Source of the DNA: Dictyobacter vulcani
Lineage (GTDB): Bacteria; Chloroflexota; Ktedonobacteria; Ktedonobacterales; Ktedonobacteraceae
Length of the DNA: 64,000 bases
Direction: 5' to 3'
NCBI RefSeq assembly: GCF_008974265.1
Contig: NZ_BKZW01000001.1
Span: 3,410,001-3,474,000 of the forward strand
The notes below the pieces were generated by a model. That model worked only from the letters and a program-made list of their open reading frames with translations. It was not told the origin of the DNA and made no database searches. The number at the start of each line of letters is the position of its first letter. Within the stretch, counting starts at the first letter, position 1. Position numbers and translations under genes: made by a program. This document shows positions 16,428 to 24,976 of the stretch, piece after piece.

Positions 16428-18063
16428 TTATGTTCTTAGGCATGGTTCAAATCAATGTGACACTTTGAACACTCACGCAACCTGGGCGGGATACCCTAAA
16501 ACAGTTAACCAATTCATTGCGGGTATGCTTGCATCAGTTCGTTGTAATGGCGAGAGACCTTCATGCAATCCTCGTGGCGCAATGCGATGGTTGTGCCACA
16601 CCGCTAGCAGGGCGAGCATCCCTGCTGAAAGCGTGCGATGAACCGCTAGATGTGGGCGGACAATGCTGTGCCAGTTTTCTACTGCACTACTTGCTCGTAC
16701 TGCGGTCTCCCAGGCATGAAACAAGGGCTCCGCCACCGCTCGCCAGGCTGGTTCAATACTTTGGAGCAATTCCTGGGTGCTCGGACCAAGAATCTTGCGG
16801 CGCTGCCATGCCCATGCTAACAGCGATATCGCGTGTGGACCCAGTTGCTCACATGCTTGATGTTGTCTCTCATCCAGACTTCGGGCGAAGAGCAACAGTG
16901 ATGGCAAGGCCAAGCTCAAATGTCTGGTGAGCAAACGCAGGTGCGTCTGCATCTTTTCTGGCGCCTGAACTGCCAGCTCTTCCAGCAAACACACAATCGT
17001 TTCTATTTCGGCCATCCGATCCTGGCTGGTGAGGATCCCCATGTGTGCGTTAGCACTGAGCACGACGATCTCCAGGAGACGCTTGAGTTCTTGTGAGAGA
17101 TAGCTCACCCCTTCGGCAATGCTGCGGACCTGTGCAATGTAGCGCACGTGTCCATCCACATCGGCGCTTGGTCTGCGTCCAATCACTTTTTTGCCGTCCG
17201 CCACACGCTGCGCTTGGCGTTGGATGATCGTCAAGCGATCTTCTGCTTTTTTGACACAGTGCTCCAGTCGTCCTTGAACTTGAGCAGCCAGATGCAAGAT
17301 ATGCCAGACATCACGCTGGTGGCTCGGCAAGCTTTGGACCTGCTTCAAGGCCTCATGGATGGCCATGCCGCCATCACTGACGGTACATGACGCGTGAATG
17401 CCTTGCTCCTGCAATTGCCACCAGAGCAAGATCCAGCTTTCTCCATCCACTTTGACGGGTGGGATACTGGCCCACACATGACCACTGTGGACATCAATCA
17501 CATTGAGATAGGCTTTGCCTCGCTGACTACTGTACTGTTCATCTAAGGCCAGCGCACGTGGCATGTCCGCTCGTTGCTGGCTCATCCACCTCTGAGCGCG
17601 TTGACCCGCTTCTTTGACCAGACTGGCGATGGTTCCCAAACTGATCTGGATGCCATGCACGTCTTTGAGCATGGACTGGATCCCTCGATAGCTCGCGTGC
17701 GTTTCCAGCAACAGAGTTAGCACCAGGCTGGAAATCGACTGAGATGGCTTCTGGGGCTGGCTCATCTTGCCAAACGCTGCTTCCAAGGCGTCCCGTCCAA
17801 TATGCGCCCACCGATACAAGGTCTGACGAGAGACGTGATGGGTGCGGCTCAACTCGCTCACCAGGCCGTGAGTAGGCTCAGTCATCATCTGACTCACCAT
17901 ATTGACGCGTGCCTCAACCGTGCTACAATGGATCATGTATCCTCCCTGAAAGTGGTGCTTTTTTGATAATATTCACCGTATCTCTCAGGGATTCTTTATG
18001 TCAACTTTCTCGCCAATTGTCACAGTGCTTCACGCTCATCTTGAACCATGCCTTACGTTCTTA
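16428..18063. mobile_element. Insertion sequence with 12-bp terminal inverted repeats and 11-bp near-perfect direct repeat
   Basis: The ends GGCATGGTTCAA (16439-16450) and TTGAACCATGCC (18041-18052) are perfect inverted repeats; TGTGACA occurs subterminally at both ends. Immediately outside are TTATGTTCTTA (16428-16438) and TTACGTTCTTA (18053-18063), matching at 10 of 11 positions, probably the target-site duplication. The single gene inside is a DDE transposase. The element is about 1.6 kb and looks complete, so it may be active or recently active. Confidence 0.82.
16473..17936 (-). CDS. DDE transposase
   Basis: 487 residues on the minus strand, filling the element between its inverted repeats. 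The N-terminus has a helix-turn-helix (SRTHHVSRQTLYRWAHIGRD). The RNase H-like core shows candidate acidic residues: D in ALDEQYSSQRG, D in CTVSDGGMAIHE, and E in SSAVENWHSIVRPHL near the C-terminus. The final part (LALLAVWHNHRIAPRG) is also typical of this group. It should bind the terminal repeats and catalyse transposition. The IS family was not identified. The reading frame is intact. Confidence 0.85.
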   Translation of the reverse strand: MIHCSTVEARVNMVSQMMTEPTHGLVSELSRTHHVSRQTLYRWAHIGRDALEAAFGKMSQPQKPSQSISSLVLTLLLETHASYRGIQSMLKDVHGIQISLGTIASLVKEAGQRAQRWMSQQRADMPRALALDEQYSSQRGKAYLNVIDVHSGHVWASIPPVKVDGESWILLWWQLQEQGIHASCTVSDGGMAIHEALKQVQSLPSHQRDVWHILHLAAQVQGRLEHCVKKAEDRLTIIQRQAQRVADGKKVIGRRPSADVDGHVRYIAQVRSIAEGVSYLSQELKRLLEIVVLSANAHMGILTSQDRMAEIETIVCLLEELAVQAPEKMQTHLRLLTRHLSLALPSLLLFARSLDERQHQACEQLGPHAISLLAWAWQRRKILGPSTQELLQSIEPAWRAVAEPLFHAWETAVRASSAVENWHSIVRPHLAVHRTLSAGMLALLAVWHNHRIAPRGLHEGLSPLQRTDASIPAMNWLTVLGYPAQVA

Positions 18064-18104
18064 TGGTATGATCTGGTTGTGCAAGAAACAGGTCGCAGCC
18101 GCTA

Positions 18105-19004
18105 CTACATGCCAATAAGATCTGCTTTGGTGATGGTGTTGCGCACACTTCTGACGATGGCGGCGTCGACCATTTTTCCTTCAAAGGCAATGGCTCCCTG
18201 ACCCTGCTTGAGGGCTGTGGTATAGGCGGCGTCCAGTCGGCGGGCGTGATCGACGTCTTCCGGGGAAGGCGAAAAGACCTGGTTGGCGATCTGGAGCTGA
18301 TCTGGATGAATGGCCCACTTACCGACAAAGCCAAGGGTTCTGGCGCGGATGCATTCGCTTTGATAGCCGGCACCATCCTTGAAGTTGGCGTAGGCTCCGT
18401 CGATGGCATCAATGCCTGCGGCTCGCGCTGCGATGGCGATCTTGTTGCGCACATAGTGCCAGATATCGCCAGGATAGTCGGCATGCGAGCCTTCGATGCC
18501 TTTACTATCAACGCCCTGGGAGGCACTATAGTCGCCTGGACCAAAGATCAGCGCCTCGACACGGGTGCTGGCGCGTGCGATCTCCTCGACATTCAGCATG
18601 GCCTCTACCTCCTCGATTAGCACTTCGATCCCGATGCGGCGCGTTAACTGCTTGTGCTTCTCAATCTGTGTCAGTAAGGTATCGACCCACCAGACATCGC
18701 GGGCCGCCTTTACTTTCGGGATAATCAGGATATCCAGATATTCGCCTGCTTCTTCCACGATCGAGATAATATCCTGATAAGCAAACTCGGTCTCAAGATC
18801 ATTGACCCTGACTGCACGTGTCTTCTTGCCCCAATCCAGGGTACGCAGACTTTTAATCACTTTGGCGCGGGCCGCCACTTTCTCATTTGGCGCGACCGCA
18901 TCTTCCATGTCTAGCAGCACCAGATCCGCAGTACTGGCCACGGCCTTTTCCATCATGCGTTCATTGCTGCCCGGGGTCGAAAGCTCAGATCGTCTGAGGC
19001 GCAT
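18105..19004 (-). CDS. HpcH/HpaI aldolase / CitE-like lyase, malyl-CoA lyase type
   Basis: 299 residues with the citrate-lyase-beta-like fold: RRSELSTPGSNERMMEKA at the N-terminus binds the CoA ester, LVLLDMEDAVAP carries metal-binding acids, and IEVLIEEVEAMLNVEEIA and LIFGPGDYSAS follow. The FVGKWAIHPDQLQIAN motif near residue 230 is typical of L-malyl-CoA / beta-methylmalyl-CoA lyases and malyl-CoA thioesterases. The expected reaction is Mg-dependent reversible cleavage of a malyl-type CoA ester to glyoxylate and an acyl-CoA, in the cytoplasm. No 3-hydroxypropionate-cycle or other glyoxylate gene is adjacent. The IS element ends about 40 bases from its stop but does not interrupt it. Confidence 0.85.
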   Translation of the reverse strand: MRLRRSELSTPGSNERMMEKAVASTADLVLLDMEDAVAPNEKVAARAKVIKSLRTLDWGKKTRAVRVNDLETEFAYQDIISIVEEAGEYLDILIIPKVKAARDVWWVDTLLTQIEKHKQLTRRIGIEVLIEEVEAMLNVEEIARASTRVEALIFGPGDYSASQGVDSKGIEGSHADYPGDIWHYVRNKIAIAARAAGIDAIDGAYANFKDGAGYQSECIRARTLGFVGKWAIHPDQLQIANQVFSPSPEDVDHARRLDAAYTTALKQGQGAIAFEGKMVDAAIVRSVRNTITKADLIGM

Positions 19005-19148
19005 TACAATGTTCTCCTTTGATCATTTTTTCAGCGTTGCATGCTTCATTATATCAGAGGAAAAGGAGTGAGCAGCAAGAGCGGTGTGGGGGAGTGGAGG
19101 AGCATGCGTGAGGATAGAAGTTGTCGGACTGGCAACTTCTATCCTGGC

Positions 19149-19370
19149 CTAACCTATAACCTGGACATAAAGCTCGCAGATCACATCGGTGGCTTCTGCG
19201 TCACTAATATGCTGCGTAAGTTGTTCATGATATGTATCGACGCGCCGCATACGCGCATCAATAAAGGCATGTCGAGCCTGCCCACTCGCTAATCCTGTCA
19301 AGCCACGTTTCATGGCTTCATATTCCGTGGCGATCCTCGCACGGAGTAGGGCGACTTCACTCTGGCACAT
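19149..19370 (-). CDS. Small conserved-looking helical protein of unknown function
   Basis: 73 residues, predicted almost entirely helical: LLRARIATEYEAMKRGL, then LASGQARHAFIDARM and a second amphipathic stretch. There is no membrane segment or signal. The balanced composition, protein-like codon use and isolated position between two clear genes argue that it is real. I cannot name a family. The ATG at 19370 is the only good start. It is cytoplasmic by default, and function is unknown. Confidence 0.6.
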   Translation of the reverse strand: MCQSEVALLRARIATEYEAMKRGLTGLASGQARHAFIDARMRRVDTYHEQLTQHISDAEATDVICELYVQVIG

Positions 19371-19503
19371 AACTGGCTCCTGATAGATAGAAAAAAAGCT
19401 ACTGGTGATAGTTTAAGGACTGTATAAGAGAGCTAGATAAAAATTCTTATGTCTATCTATATTAACGGGATGCCAGAGGATTTTAACGGGCGATAGCTGC
19501 AAA

Positions 19504-20199
19504 TTATGTCAGCGTGTCCTGAATGGGTGTGAAGCTGGTGCCGCGTACAAATGGACGATAGCCAGCGCTGTGTGCCAGTTTGAGGGAGGCACTATTTTCC
19601 GCCAGGGCGCTATAAAATGGCAGCAAGCCATCCTGCTCGACAGCGTTGGCCCAGAGGAGGGTGACGGCCAGCGCAAAGCCACGGCGCCGGGCCTGTGCAT
19701 GTGTCTCAACGCCCAGTTCACACGCATGCGCGGTACGGCGGGAACTATGGGCCACACTCAAGAGCCTATTTTCCTCGATCACCCCGAATACAGGCGCAAC
19801 CTGTTCCTGGAGAAAATAATCACTACTACCAGTTTCAAAATCCTCCATCAGTGAATAATCATCCCGGTTCAGTCGGTGAGCCATACTGCGGGCTGTCTGC
19901 AGATCCATCATGGTTGGGGCGGTGCGGGTCAGCGCAACTTCTGACCGTGTTTGATATCCAGCAGGTGTTTCTGTTTTTTGCTCCAGGCTCTGGAGCAGTC
20001 TGGAGCGGGCTGGCATTGATAGATCGGAACGCCAGATGTATAGCTGCTCGGTTTCCAATTCTCCGATATACAACTGCCAGGGAGGTTGGGAGCCTGTGCC
20101 TGTTATTTCAGTATGGGTGGAGGTCAACTCTGGTAGCGAGATACCCCAGACCGCCTCCAGATGGAGTTGTAACAGCTCGCGTGAGCTTTTCGTGGGCAT
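19504..20199 (-). CDS. GNAT-family N-acetyltransferase
   Basis: 231 residues from the ATG at 20199, chosen over the ATG at 20241 because GAAAGGGA lies upstream and the longer form would begin inside a palindromic repeat. The C-terminal half has the GNAT core: FGVIEENRLLSVAHSSR, a VETHAQARRRGFALAVT acetyl-CoA loop (the usual Q/R-x-x-G-x-G/A region is RRRGFA) and FYSALAENSASLKLAHSAGY. The N-terminal half is divergent, as in the two-domain GNAT acetyltransferases. The substrate is unknown. The gene's 5' side abuts a MITE-bearing repeat cluster, which may carry or disrupt its promoter. Confidence 0.8.
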   Translation of the reverse strand: MPTKSSRELLQLHLEAVWGISLPELTSTHTEITGTGSQPPWQLYIGELETEQLYIWRSDLSMPARSRLLQSLEQKTETPAGYQTRSEVALTRTAPTMMDLQTARSMAHRLNRDDYSLMEDFETGSSDYFLQEQVAPVFGVIEENRLLSVAHSSRRTAHACELGVETHAQARRRGFALAVTLLWANAVEQDGLLPFYSALAENSASLKLAHSAGYRPFVRGTSFTPIQDTLT

Positions 20200-20244
20200 G
20201 GGCAGTGTTTCCCTTTCGAATGTACCCGTAGCGGCAGCCATGAA

Positions 20245-20533
20245 GGCTAATACGTTTCACTTAAGCCCAGGGACGGTTTGATCCTTAGAGGAGATGAACG
20301 AAAGTAGGTTCGACCCTTTGGGTCGATTGGTTCCCTGCATACTATCCTTGCTTGACCATGAGCAAGCTATGACATGTTAGGCAATGCATTCGTGTGGGGG
20401 GAGACAATCGACCCAAAGGGTCGAACCTACCTGTTCGCTTTTCTTGATCCTTTGAAGTCACTGGGCCTCTGATCGGCTCAGATGCTTTCGTCAATCTCGT
20501 CCAGAAAAAGGCCTTAAGTGAAACGTATTAGCC
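20245..20533. mobile_element. MITE-like element, 289 bp, with perfect 21-bp terminal inverted repeats
   Basis: Begins GGCTAATACGTTTCACTTAA (20245-20264) and ends with its exact reverse complement (20514-20533); one more base pair extends the match to 21. It has no convincing open reading frame. On both sides lies the same 13-base word AGCCATGAAGGCT, which is the centre of a family A palindrome, so the element seems inserted into such a repeat with duplication of part of it. Internally it carries a pair of family B palindromes (20304-20330 and 20405-20430). The terminal sequence resembles that of the next element. Confidence 0.78.
20304..20430. repeat. Palindromic repeat, family B (paired arms, inside MITE-like element)
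   Basis: The arm GTAGGTTCGACCCTTTGGGT (20304-20323, continuing CGATTG) is repeated exactly in inverse orientation at 20405-20430. Each arm is itself an imperfect hairpin. The loop of about 75 bases has no coding potential. Confidence 0.8.
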
Positions 20534-20570
20534 ATGAAGGCTGCCGGTACGACAGGTTGCAGCCATGAAG

Positions 20571-20993
20571 GCCAATACTTTTCGGTTAGCGCTACGTTGA
20601 GAGATGGTTCGACGTGACCAGCAAGCCAGGTGTACGTGGAGAGGGCGCCACACGCGGAGGCCGCACTGCTGCGTTTGCGCAGGCCAGCGTGCAAGAACGA
20701 CGCGCAGTGCTGTGGCGCCTACAGGGATCGTGTGTGCCGTGGCCGTGGCCTGCTCGCACCGCAACGTGGTGGGTGAGCGCGTGGATCCTCCCCGTACCTT
20801 CTCGAAGAGGATCACGAAACAGGATCCGTCGCGGTGTAGGCGCCACAGGCATGCGCTGCTCGTTGAGCCCCTCGCTCCACGATCACGCCGCATGCCGGCC
20901 TCCGCGTGTGGCGCCCTCTCCACGTATGATTCGCTGCTTTTCTCCACAACGTCTTTCGCCGCCACAAAACTCGTTAAACGAAAAATATTAGCC
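20571..20993. mobile_element. Foldback / MITE-like element, about 423 bp, copy 1
   Basis: The ends are GGCCAATACTTTTCGGTTAG and the inverse of GGCTAATATTTTTCGTTTA, related to the neighbouring 289-bp element. Inside, a stretch of about 30 bases (ACGTGGAGAGGGCGCCACAC, continuing) at about 20636-20666 is repeated in inverse orientation at about 20897-20926, and a further inner pair (TGTGGCGCCTACA / TGTAGGCGCCACA) nests inside, so the strand can fold into a long multi-stem structure. Flanks share AGCCATGAAGGC. A second copy, about 90% identical by eye and inverted, lies at 41659-42077. Several frames are open, but this is common in GC-rich palindromic DNA. Confidence 0.75.
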
Positions 20994-21076
20994 ATGAAGG
21001 CTGCCGGTACGACAGGTTGCAGCCATGAAGGCTGCCGGTACGACAGGTTGCAGCCATGAAGGCTGCCGTTACGGGC
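20990..21076. repeat. Family A palindromes in tandem, 31-bp period
   Basis: The unit AGCCATGAAGGCTGCCGGTA (20 of 31 bases) starts at 20990, 21021 and 21052. Each is a small palindrome (GGCAGC..GCTGCC). The last copy runs into the dienelactone hydrolase gene: its TAA stop is part of the repeat word CGTAACGGCAGC read on the minus strand. Confidence 0.75.
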
Positions 21077-21767
21077 GCAGGTGTTCTTTCAGGAAGCTTA
21101 CGGCGCGGGGCCAGGCGTCGGCTGCGGCTTGTTCGTTGCCCATGCCGTGGGTCGGATTGATGAAGGCGTGGCCGGCATCGTAAACTCTGACGGTGTAGGC
21201 TTTGTTGGCTGCTTTGTAGAGCTTGTCGATTTTTTGGATTTGTTCTAATGACACGCTGTCATCCTGTTTGCCATAGAAGGCCAGCACGGGTGCGTTGACT
21301 TTCGCAACTTCTTCCGGCGTGGGATCATAGCCTGCGCCATAGAAGGGGACTACGGCTCCGAGATCAGCATAGCGTGAGGCTACAGTGTAGGCCAGGAAGC
21401 CACCAAAACAGAAGCCCATCAGGCCCAGCTTTTTGGGTTGGACGTTTGGAAGTTGTTTCAGTGTGTCGAGCGCACCGATGATTTCTTTTGCTGCCCGGTC
21501 TACATTTTTCCGGACCAGCATCATCATGCGCTGGGCATCATCTGGCTCGGTGGCTACTTTGCCATGATAGAGGTCTGGAACCGCGACCACAAAACCATCG
21601 GTGGCCAGTTTCTGGGCCAGATCTAAGACATGGGGCTCAATTCCCCACCATTCCTGAATCAGCACGATACCAGGATGCTGCTGCTCATCATCAGGCTGCG
21701 CGAGAAAAGCATATGCGCCATCGCCATTGACTGGTAGCTCTACTTTTGAGGTACGTACGACTGCCAT
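21069..21767 (-). CDS. Dienelactone hydrolase-family protein
   Basis: 232 residues from the ATG at 21767, preceded by AAAGGAG; the frame extends seven codons upstream. It has an alpha/beta-hydrolase fold with the DLH catalytic set: nucleophile Cys120 in LMGFCFGGFLA, Asp169 in FYGKQDDSVS and His200 in DAGHAFINP. The VLIQEWWGIEPHV strand and oxyanion region are also typical. Known members open dienelactone in chlorocatechol degradation, but many bacterial paralogues have unknown substrates; no catechol genes are adjacent. It is cytoplasmic. The stop codon lies inside a family A palindrome. Confidence 0.9.
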   Translation of the reverse strand: MAVVRTSKVELPVNGDGAYAFLAQPDDEQQHPGIVLIQEWWGIEPHVLDLAQKLATDGFVVAVPDLYHGKVATEPDDAQRMMMLVRKNVDRAAKEIIGALDTLKQLPNVQPKKLGLMGFCFGGFLAYTVASRYADLGAVVPFYGAGYDPTPEEVAKVNAPVLAFYGKQDDSVSLEQIQKIDKLYKAANKAYTVRVYDAGHAFINPTHGMGNEQAAADAWPRAVSFLKEHLRP

Positions 21768-21888
21768 ATATGACTCCTTTATCTTCAATTAAATACTCTT
21801 GCAGGTTGTCCTACACCATTATAGTCACGAGAAGATAGCACTAAACGATGCATAGACGCTGATGATTCTTAAAATGGGGCATATTCAC

Positions 21889-22187
21889 TTAGCCATGCCA
21901 GCGGCGCGCAAATTGTTGCGTCAATGTCAGATACTGATTGCCATAGGTGACACTCGGCTCGATCATGGCTCCTTCAAACCACTCATTGAAGCTGGTAATT
22001 GTAATCCATTCGGGCTGGCTGGCTATGGCGGCATTCCAACTGGTGGCTCGGATCGACCTGCTGGCGAATGGCGGCCCATTGCGCTAACGTGCGCCCATTG
22101 CCCAGCGGACTCCAGAAGAAGAGTACGGGTTTGCCTTGCCAGTGGAAGAAAAGAGCGCTTCCCTCATACGGTGGCGGGCATTTTTTT
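21889..22187 (-). pseudogene. Remnant of a glycosidase/WbsX-like (GH99-type) protein
   Basis: On the minus strand two frames join into a recognisable protein end. One reads PYEGSALFFHWQGKPVLFFW... to DPSHQ; after a shift near 22040 the next reads WNAAIASQPEWITITSFNEW, then FEGAMIEPSVTYGNQYL and a TAA at 21889. The (S/T)x-NEWxEG...IEPS..YG..YL pattern is that of GH99-like/WbsX domains. There is no start, no N-terminal domain, and the 5' edge overlaps the end of the permease gene. It is best read as a decayed fragment, not an expressed gene. Confidence 0.6.
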
Positions 22188-23125
22188 AGAGCGGCCGGCC
22201 AGGTGGCGACGTGGAAACAAGTGGTGGCGTGGCTTGACCAGCCAGATGCTCAGAATGAGAAAAAGCAGTGCCATGCCAACACTGATCAGGAGATAGGAGT
22301 CCCAGTATGAGAGATGCCAGCTTCCTATGGTGAAAGGGGCTGTATTATTACTGTTCATGGCATAGCTTGTGGCAATGCCAGGGTTCAGGTAGAAAAGATA
22401 AGGCATGAGTACATTATTGTTGGGCGAGGTGTTGTTGATGGCCATTAGTGGGCTCCAGATATACAGGAGCTTGATCTTATTGGGATACATCTGGATCAGG
22501 CGATAGCCACTGCCTGAATTCATGAGGATGGCTGAGAGTAAGACAGGAAAAAAGACCCAGAGCAAGCTGAACATGTATGTGATGGCGGTTGAGATGGCTG
22601 GTCGTGAGATGATGATCGAACAAAAATGCCCAGTGTTGCGAGCCAGAGCGCACTGACGAGAAAGATGAGCACGACACTGGCGACCTGGGTGGGACCGACG
22701 CCGCCAAAGAAAAAGACCAGGCTGAATAATGGGATTGAGGCTGCGATTAAGAGTAAGGCGTTAAGCAGGCCCGCCCCTAATTTGCCCATGATCAGCGAAA
22801 AAGCCGAGAGCCGCGAACATATGAGCATCTCATAGGTCTGGCGTTCCTTTTCTCCATTGATGGCTGTCGCCGTTAATGATGGGGTAATAAAGATGATCAA
22901 AAGTAGCTGGACCTGCGCCAGGAGCGAGTAGAGCGTGGAACCAACCTCGCTGAGTCGATTATTGCTATAGGGACCAGACGAGTTGGTATCTACCGTACTC
23001 AGAAAAAGCCAGCCCAGCAGGCCCATCAGAAATACATAGCTAATAATGACCCAGATTGTTCGTTCGCGACGTAAACGTAAGCGCATCTCCTTGGTCAGGA
23101 GTGAGAGAAATGTCATGAGAGGCAC
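22164..23125 (-). pseudogene. ABC-2 type transporter permease, frameshifted
   Basis: Two overlapping frames on the minus strand make one protein of about 320 residues. The first (from 23125) has an N-terminal helix (TIWVIISYVFLMGLLGWLFL), the conserved INGEKERQTYEMLICSRLS stretch and helices up to LGIF. The second continues CSIIISRPAISTAITYMF and then VFFPVLLSAILMN to the TGA at 22164. Adding one T to the run of five T at about 22621-22625 (minus-strand sense) restores the frame. The protein would be the membrane half of an ABC exporter; the ATPase is not adjacent. Whether the shift is real or a homopolymer error is open. Confidence 0.75.
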
Positions 23126-23300
23126 CTCTTTTCCAGGCTATAGTGTCCTGCGACGACTTACGGCACTCCATGTTGATACTTCTATCATTCGGTCGGTAGC
23201 TTGCATACTTCTACGTAGAGAGGAGATCATGAATCTATTTATAGCACATATGTGCGCACTTGTCTGTAATGGAAGAGGAGCGTTGGGAGGTTTTGGGAGT

Positions 23301-23332
23301 AATGCGGGCTATAGACTAATATAGCCCGCATT
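23301..23332. terminator. Strong hairpin between ABC-F gene and permease gene
   Basis: AATGCGGGCTATA and TATAGCCCGCATT form a perfect 13-bp stem around six bases. On the plus strand a T-rich tract follows (ATATTTTGTTTTTTT). On the minus strand it lies 37 bases after the ABC-F stop, where a terminator is needed, but without a T-run in that direction. Confidence 0.6.
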
Positions 23333-23368
23333 ATATTTTGTTTTTTTGCTGTTGCGATTGGAAACGAG

Positions 23369-24976
23369 CTAGGCGCGTTCCAACAACTCGTCGTATTTGG
23401 TATCGTAAGGCACCAGACGGCCCTCTGGCATCAGGAGCATGACAGTTGGTTTGAGCAGGCGCACAAACTCGACATCGTGGGTTACAGTCATGATCGTGCC
23501 ACGATAGTTACCAAGTGCTTCACCAATAATCTCTTTCGAGATCATATCCAGGTGGGAGGTCGGCTCGTCGAGGACCAGAGCATTTGGACCTTCCAGGACC
23601 ATCTTGGCCAGGGCCAGGCGGGTCTTTTCACCACCACTGAGGGTGCCGATTTTCTGGAAGACGCGATCACCACTGAACATGAAGCGTCCTAAGACGCCAC
23701 GGACACGCTTGGCGTCAGTGGGCAGGACATCATTGGCCTCATTGAGCACGGTATTGTCATAGTCCAGTCCCTCGCTCTCCTGAGCATAATAGCCGACCTG
23801 GACGCGATCACCAAGGGTGACGGTACCAGAGTTGAGAGGAACCAGGCTCAATACCGTACGCAAGAGTGTGGTTTTACCAACACCGTTGAGTCCAACGATA
23901 ACCAGGCGCTCACCGCGATTAACCTCGAAGCTGATATCGCTAAAAATCTCTTTCGTGCCATAGCTTTTATACAGATTTCTGGCCTCAACAACCTGGTGAC
24001 CGCTCTGCTCACGCACCGGAAAATCAATCTTCATGCGGCGACTGGCCTGAGCGACCTGTGGCGCGCTCTCCTGTATGCTCTCGATACGCTTATCCATGGC
24101 GATACGCTGTTTTACACGCGTAGCACCAAAGCCACGCAGGCGATCCGAGGTCTTGCGCAAACGAGCAACCTCACGTTCCTGCTGCTTCTTGGTACGCTCG
24201 ATCAGCGCCTGAGCATCACCGATAGCATTCAGGTAGTTCGTATAGGTGCCCTTGTATTCCTCAAGCTTATGAGTAAACTCATTGAGGCGCAAGACCTTAT
24301 TGATACTGCGATCCAGCAGATCCAGATCGTGCGAGATGATCAGCAGAGCGCCCTTATAGCTCTCCAGGAACTCCATCAACCAGAAAGTCGCCTCAACGTC
24401 CAGGAAGTTGGTAGGCTCGTCGAGGAGGAGTAATTCGGGTGACTGGAAGAGCAAGCGTACCAGGGCCAGTTTGGTTTTTTGGCCACCGCTGAGCGTACTC
24501 ACTTCACGATCCAGTGTCACGCCACCGATATTCAAGCCACTGATCAACTGCTCGCTACGTGCATCCGCATCATAGTATCCCAGACGTTCAAGCTCATTTT
24601 GCGCATCCTCAAACTCGGCCAGAGCCGCCTCAAGATCATCAATCTCAGGATCAGCGATCTTCAGAGAAAGTGCCTCATAGGCCACAATAGCCTCATCGAG
24701 TCCAGTGCCGCTGAAAATGAAATCCCGCACCGTACCGCCCTCTTTCACTGGCGTCTCATGGGCCACATCCTGGGAAAGATAGCCATAGGTGCTGGGGCGC
24801 ATAATATTGCCGCGCTCAGCCTCCTGATAGCCACCAATAATCTTCAAGAGCGTACTTTTACCGGCTCCATTAATACCGATCAGCCCGGCTTTTTCGCCCG
24901 GAGCCACGGTCAGTGAAACATCATCCAGAATGGTTCGAGCGCCATAAGATAGTTTAATATGATTAACCTGTAGCAT
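23369..24976 (-). CDS. ABC-F family ATP-binding protein (ribosome-associated type)
   Basis: 535 residues with two ATPase domains and no membrane segment. Walker A motifs are GINGAGKST (near residue 37) and GLNGVGKTT; signature motifs are LSGGQKT and LSGGEKT; Walker B motifs LLLLDEPTNFLD and ALVLDEPTSHLD. A charged linker (IERTKKQQEREVARLRK) joins the halves, as in EttA/Uup-type ABC-F factors that act on the ribosome or in antibiotic protection. It works in the cytoplasm as a monomer. AGGGAG lies 14 bases before the ATG at 24976. Which ABC-F subgroup it belongs to cannot be settled by eye. Confidence 0.92.
   Translation of the reverse strand: MLQVNHIKLSYGARTILDDVSLTVAPGEKAGLIGINGAGKSTLLKIIGGYQEAERGNIMRPSTYGYLSQDVAHETPVKEGGTVRDFIFSGTGLDEAIVAYEALSLKIADPEIDDLEAALAEFEDAQNELERLGYYDADARSEQLISGLNIGGVTLDREVSTLSGGQKTKLALVRLLFQSPELLLLDEPTNFLDVEATFWLMEFLESYKGALLIISHDLDLLDRSINKVLRLNEFTHKLEEYKGTYTNYLNAIGDAQALIERTKKQQEREVARLRKTSDRLRGFGATRVKQRIAMDKRIESIQESAPQVAQASRRMKIDFPVREQSGHQVVEARNLYKSYGTKEIFSDISFEVNRGERLVIVGLNGVGKTTLLRTVLSLVPLNSGTVTLGDRVQVGYYAQESEGLDYDNTVLNEANDVLPTDAKRVRGVLGRFMFSGDRVFQKIGTLSGGEKTRLALAKMVLEGPNALVLDEPTSHLDMISKEIIGEALGNYRGTIMTVTHDVEFVRLLKPTVMLLMPEGRLVPYDTKYDELLERA

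Noticed and set aside
20528..21059. Open reading frames of 120-155 codons across foldback copy 1
   Set aside because: Several frames on both strands are open at once, none has a ribosome-binding site, and the products are Arg/Cys-rich with no fold; this is expected in GC-rich palindromic DNA. The similar frames in copy 2 follow from DNA similarity.
21862..22296. 144-codon plus-strand frame
   Set aside because: The minus strand shows a recognisable decayed glycosidase end and the end of the permease; the plus frame is their shadow.
23046..23324. 92-codon plus-strand frame upstream of the permease gene
   Set aside because: It overlaps the start of the permease on the other strand, has no ribosome-binding site, and its composition is not protein-like.
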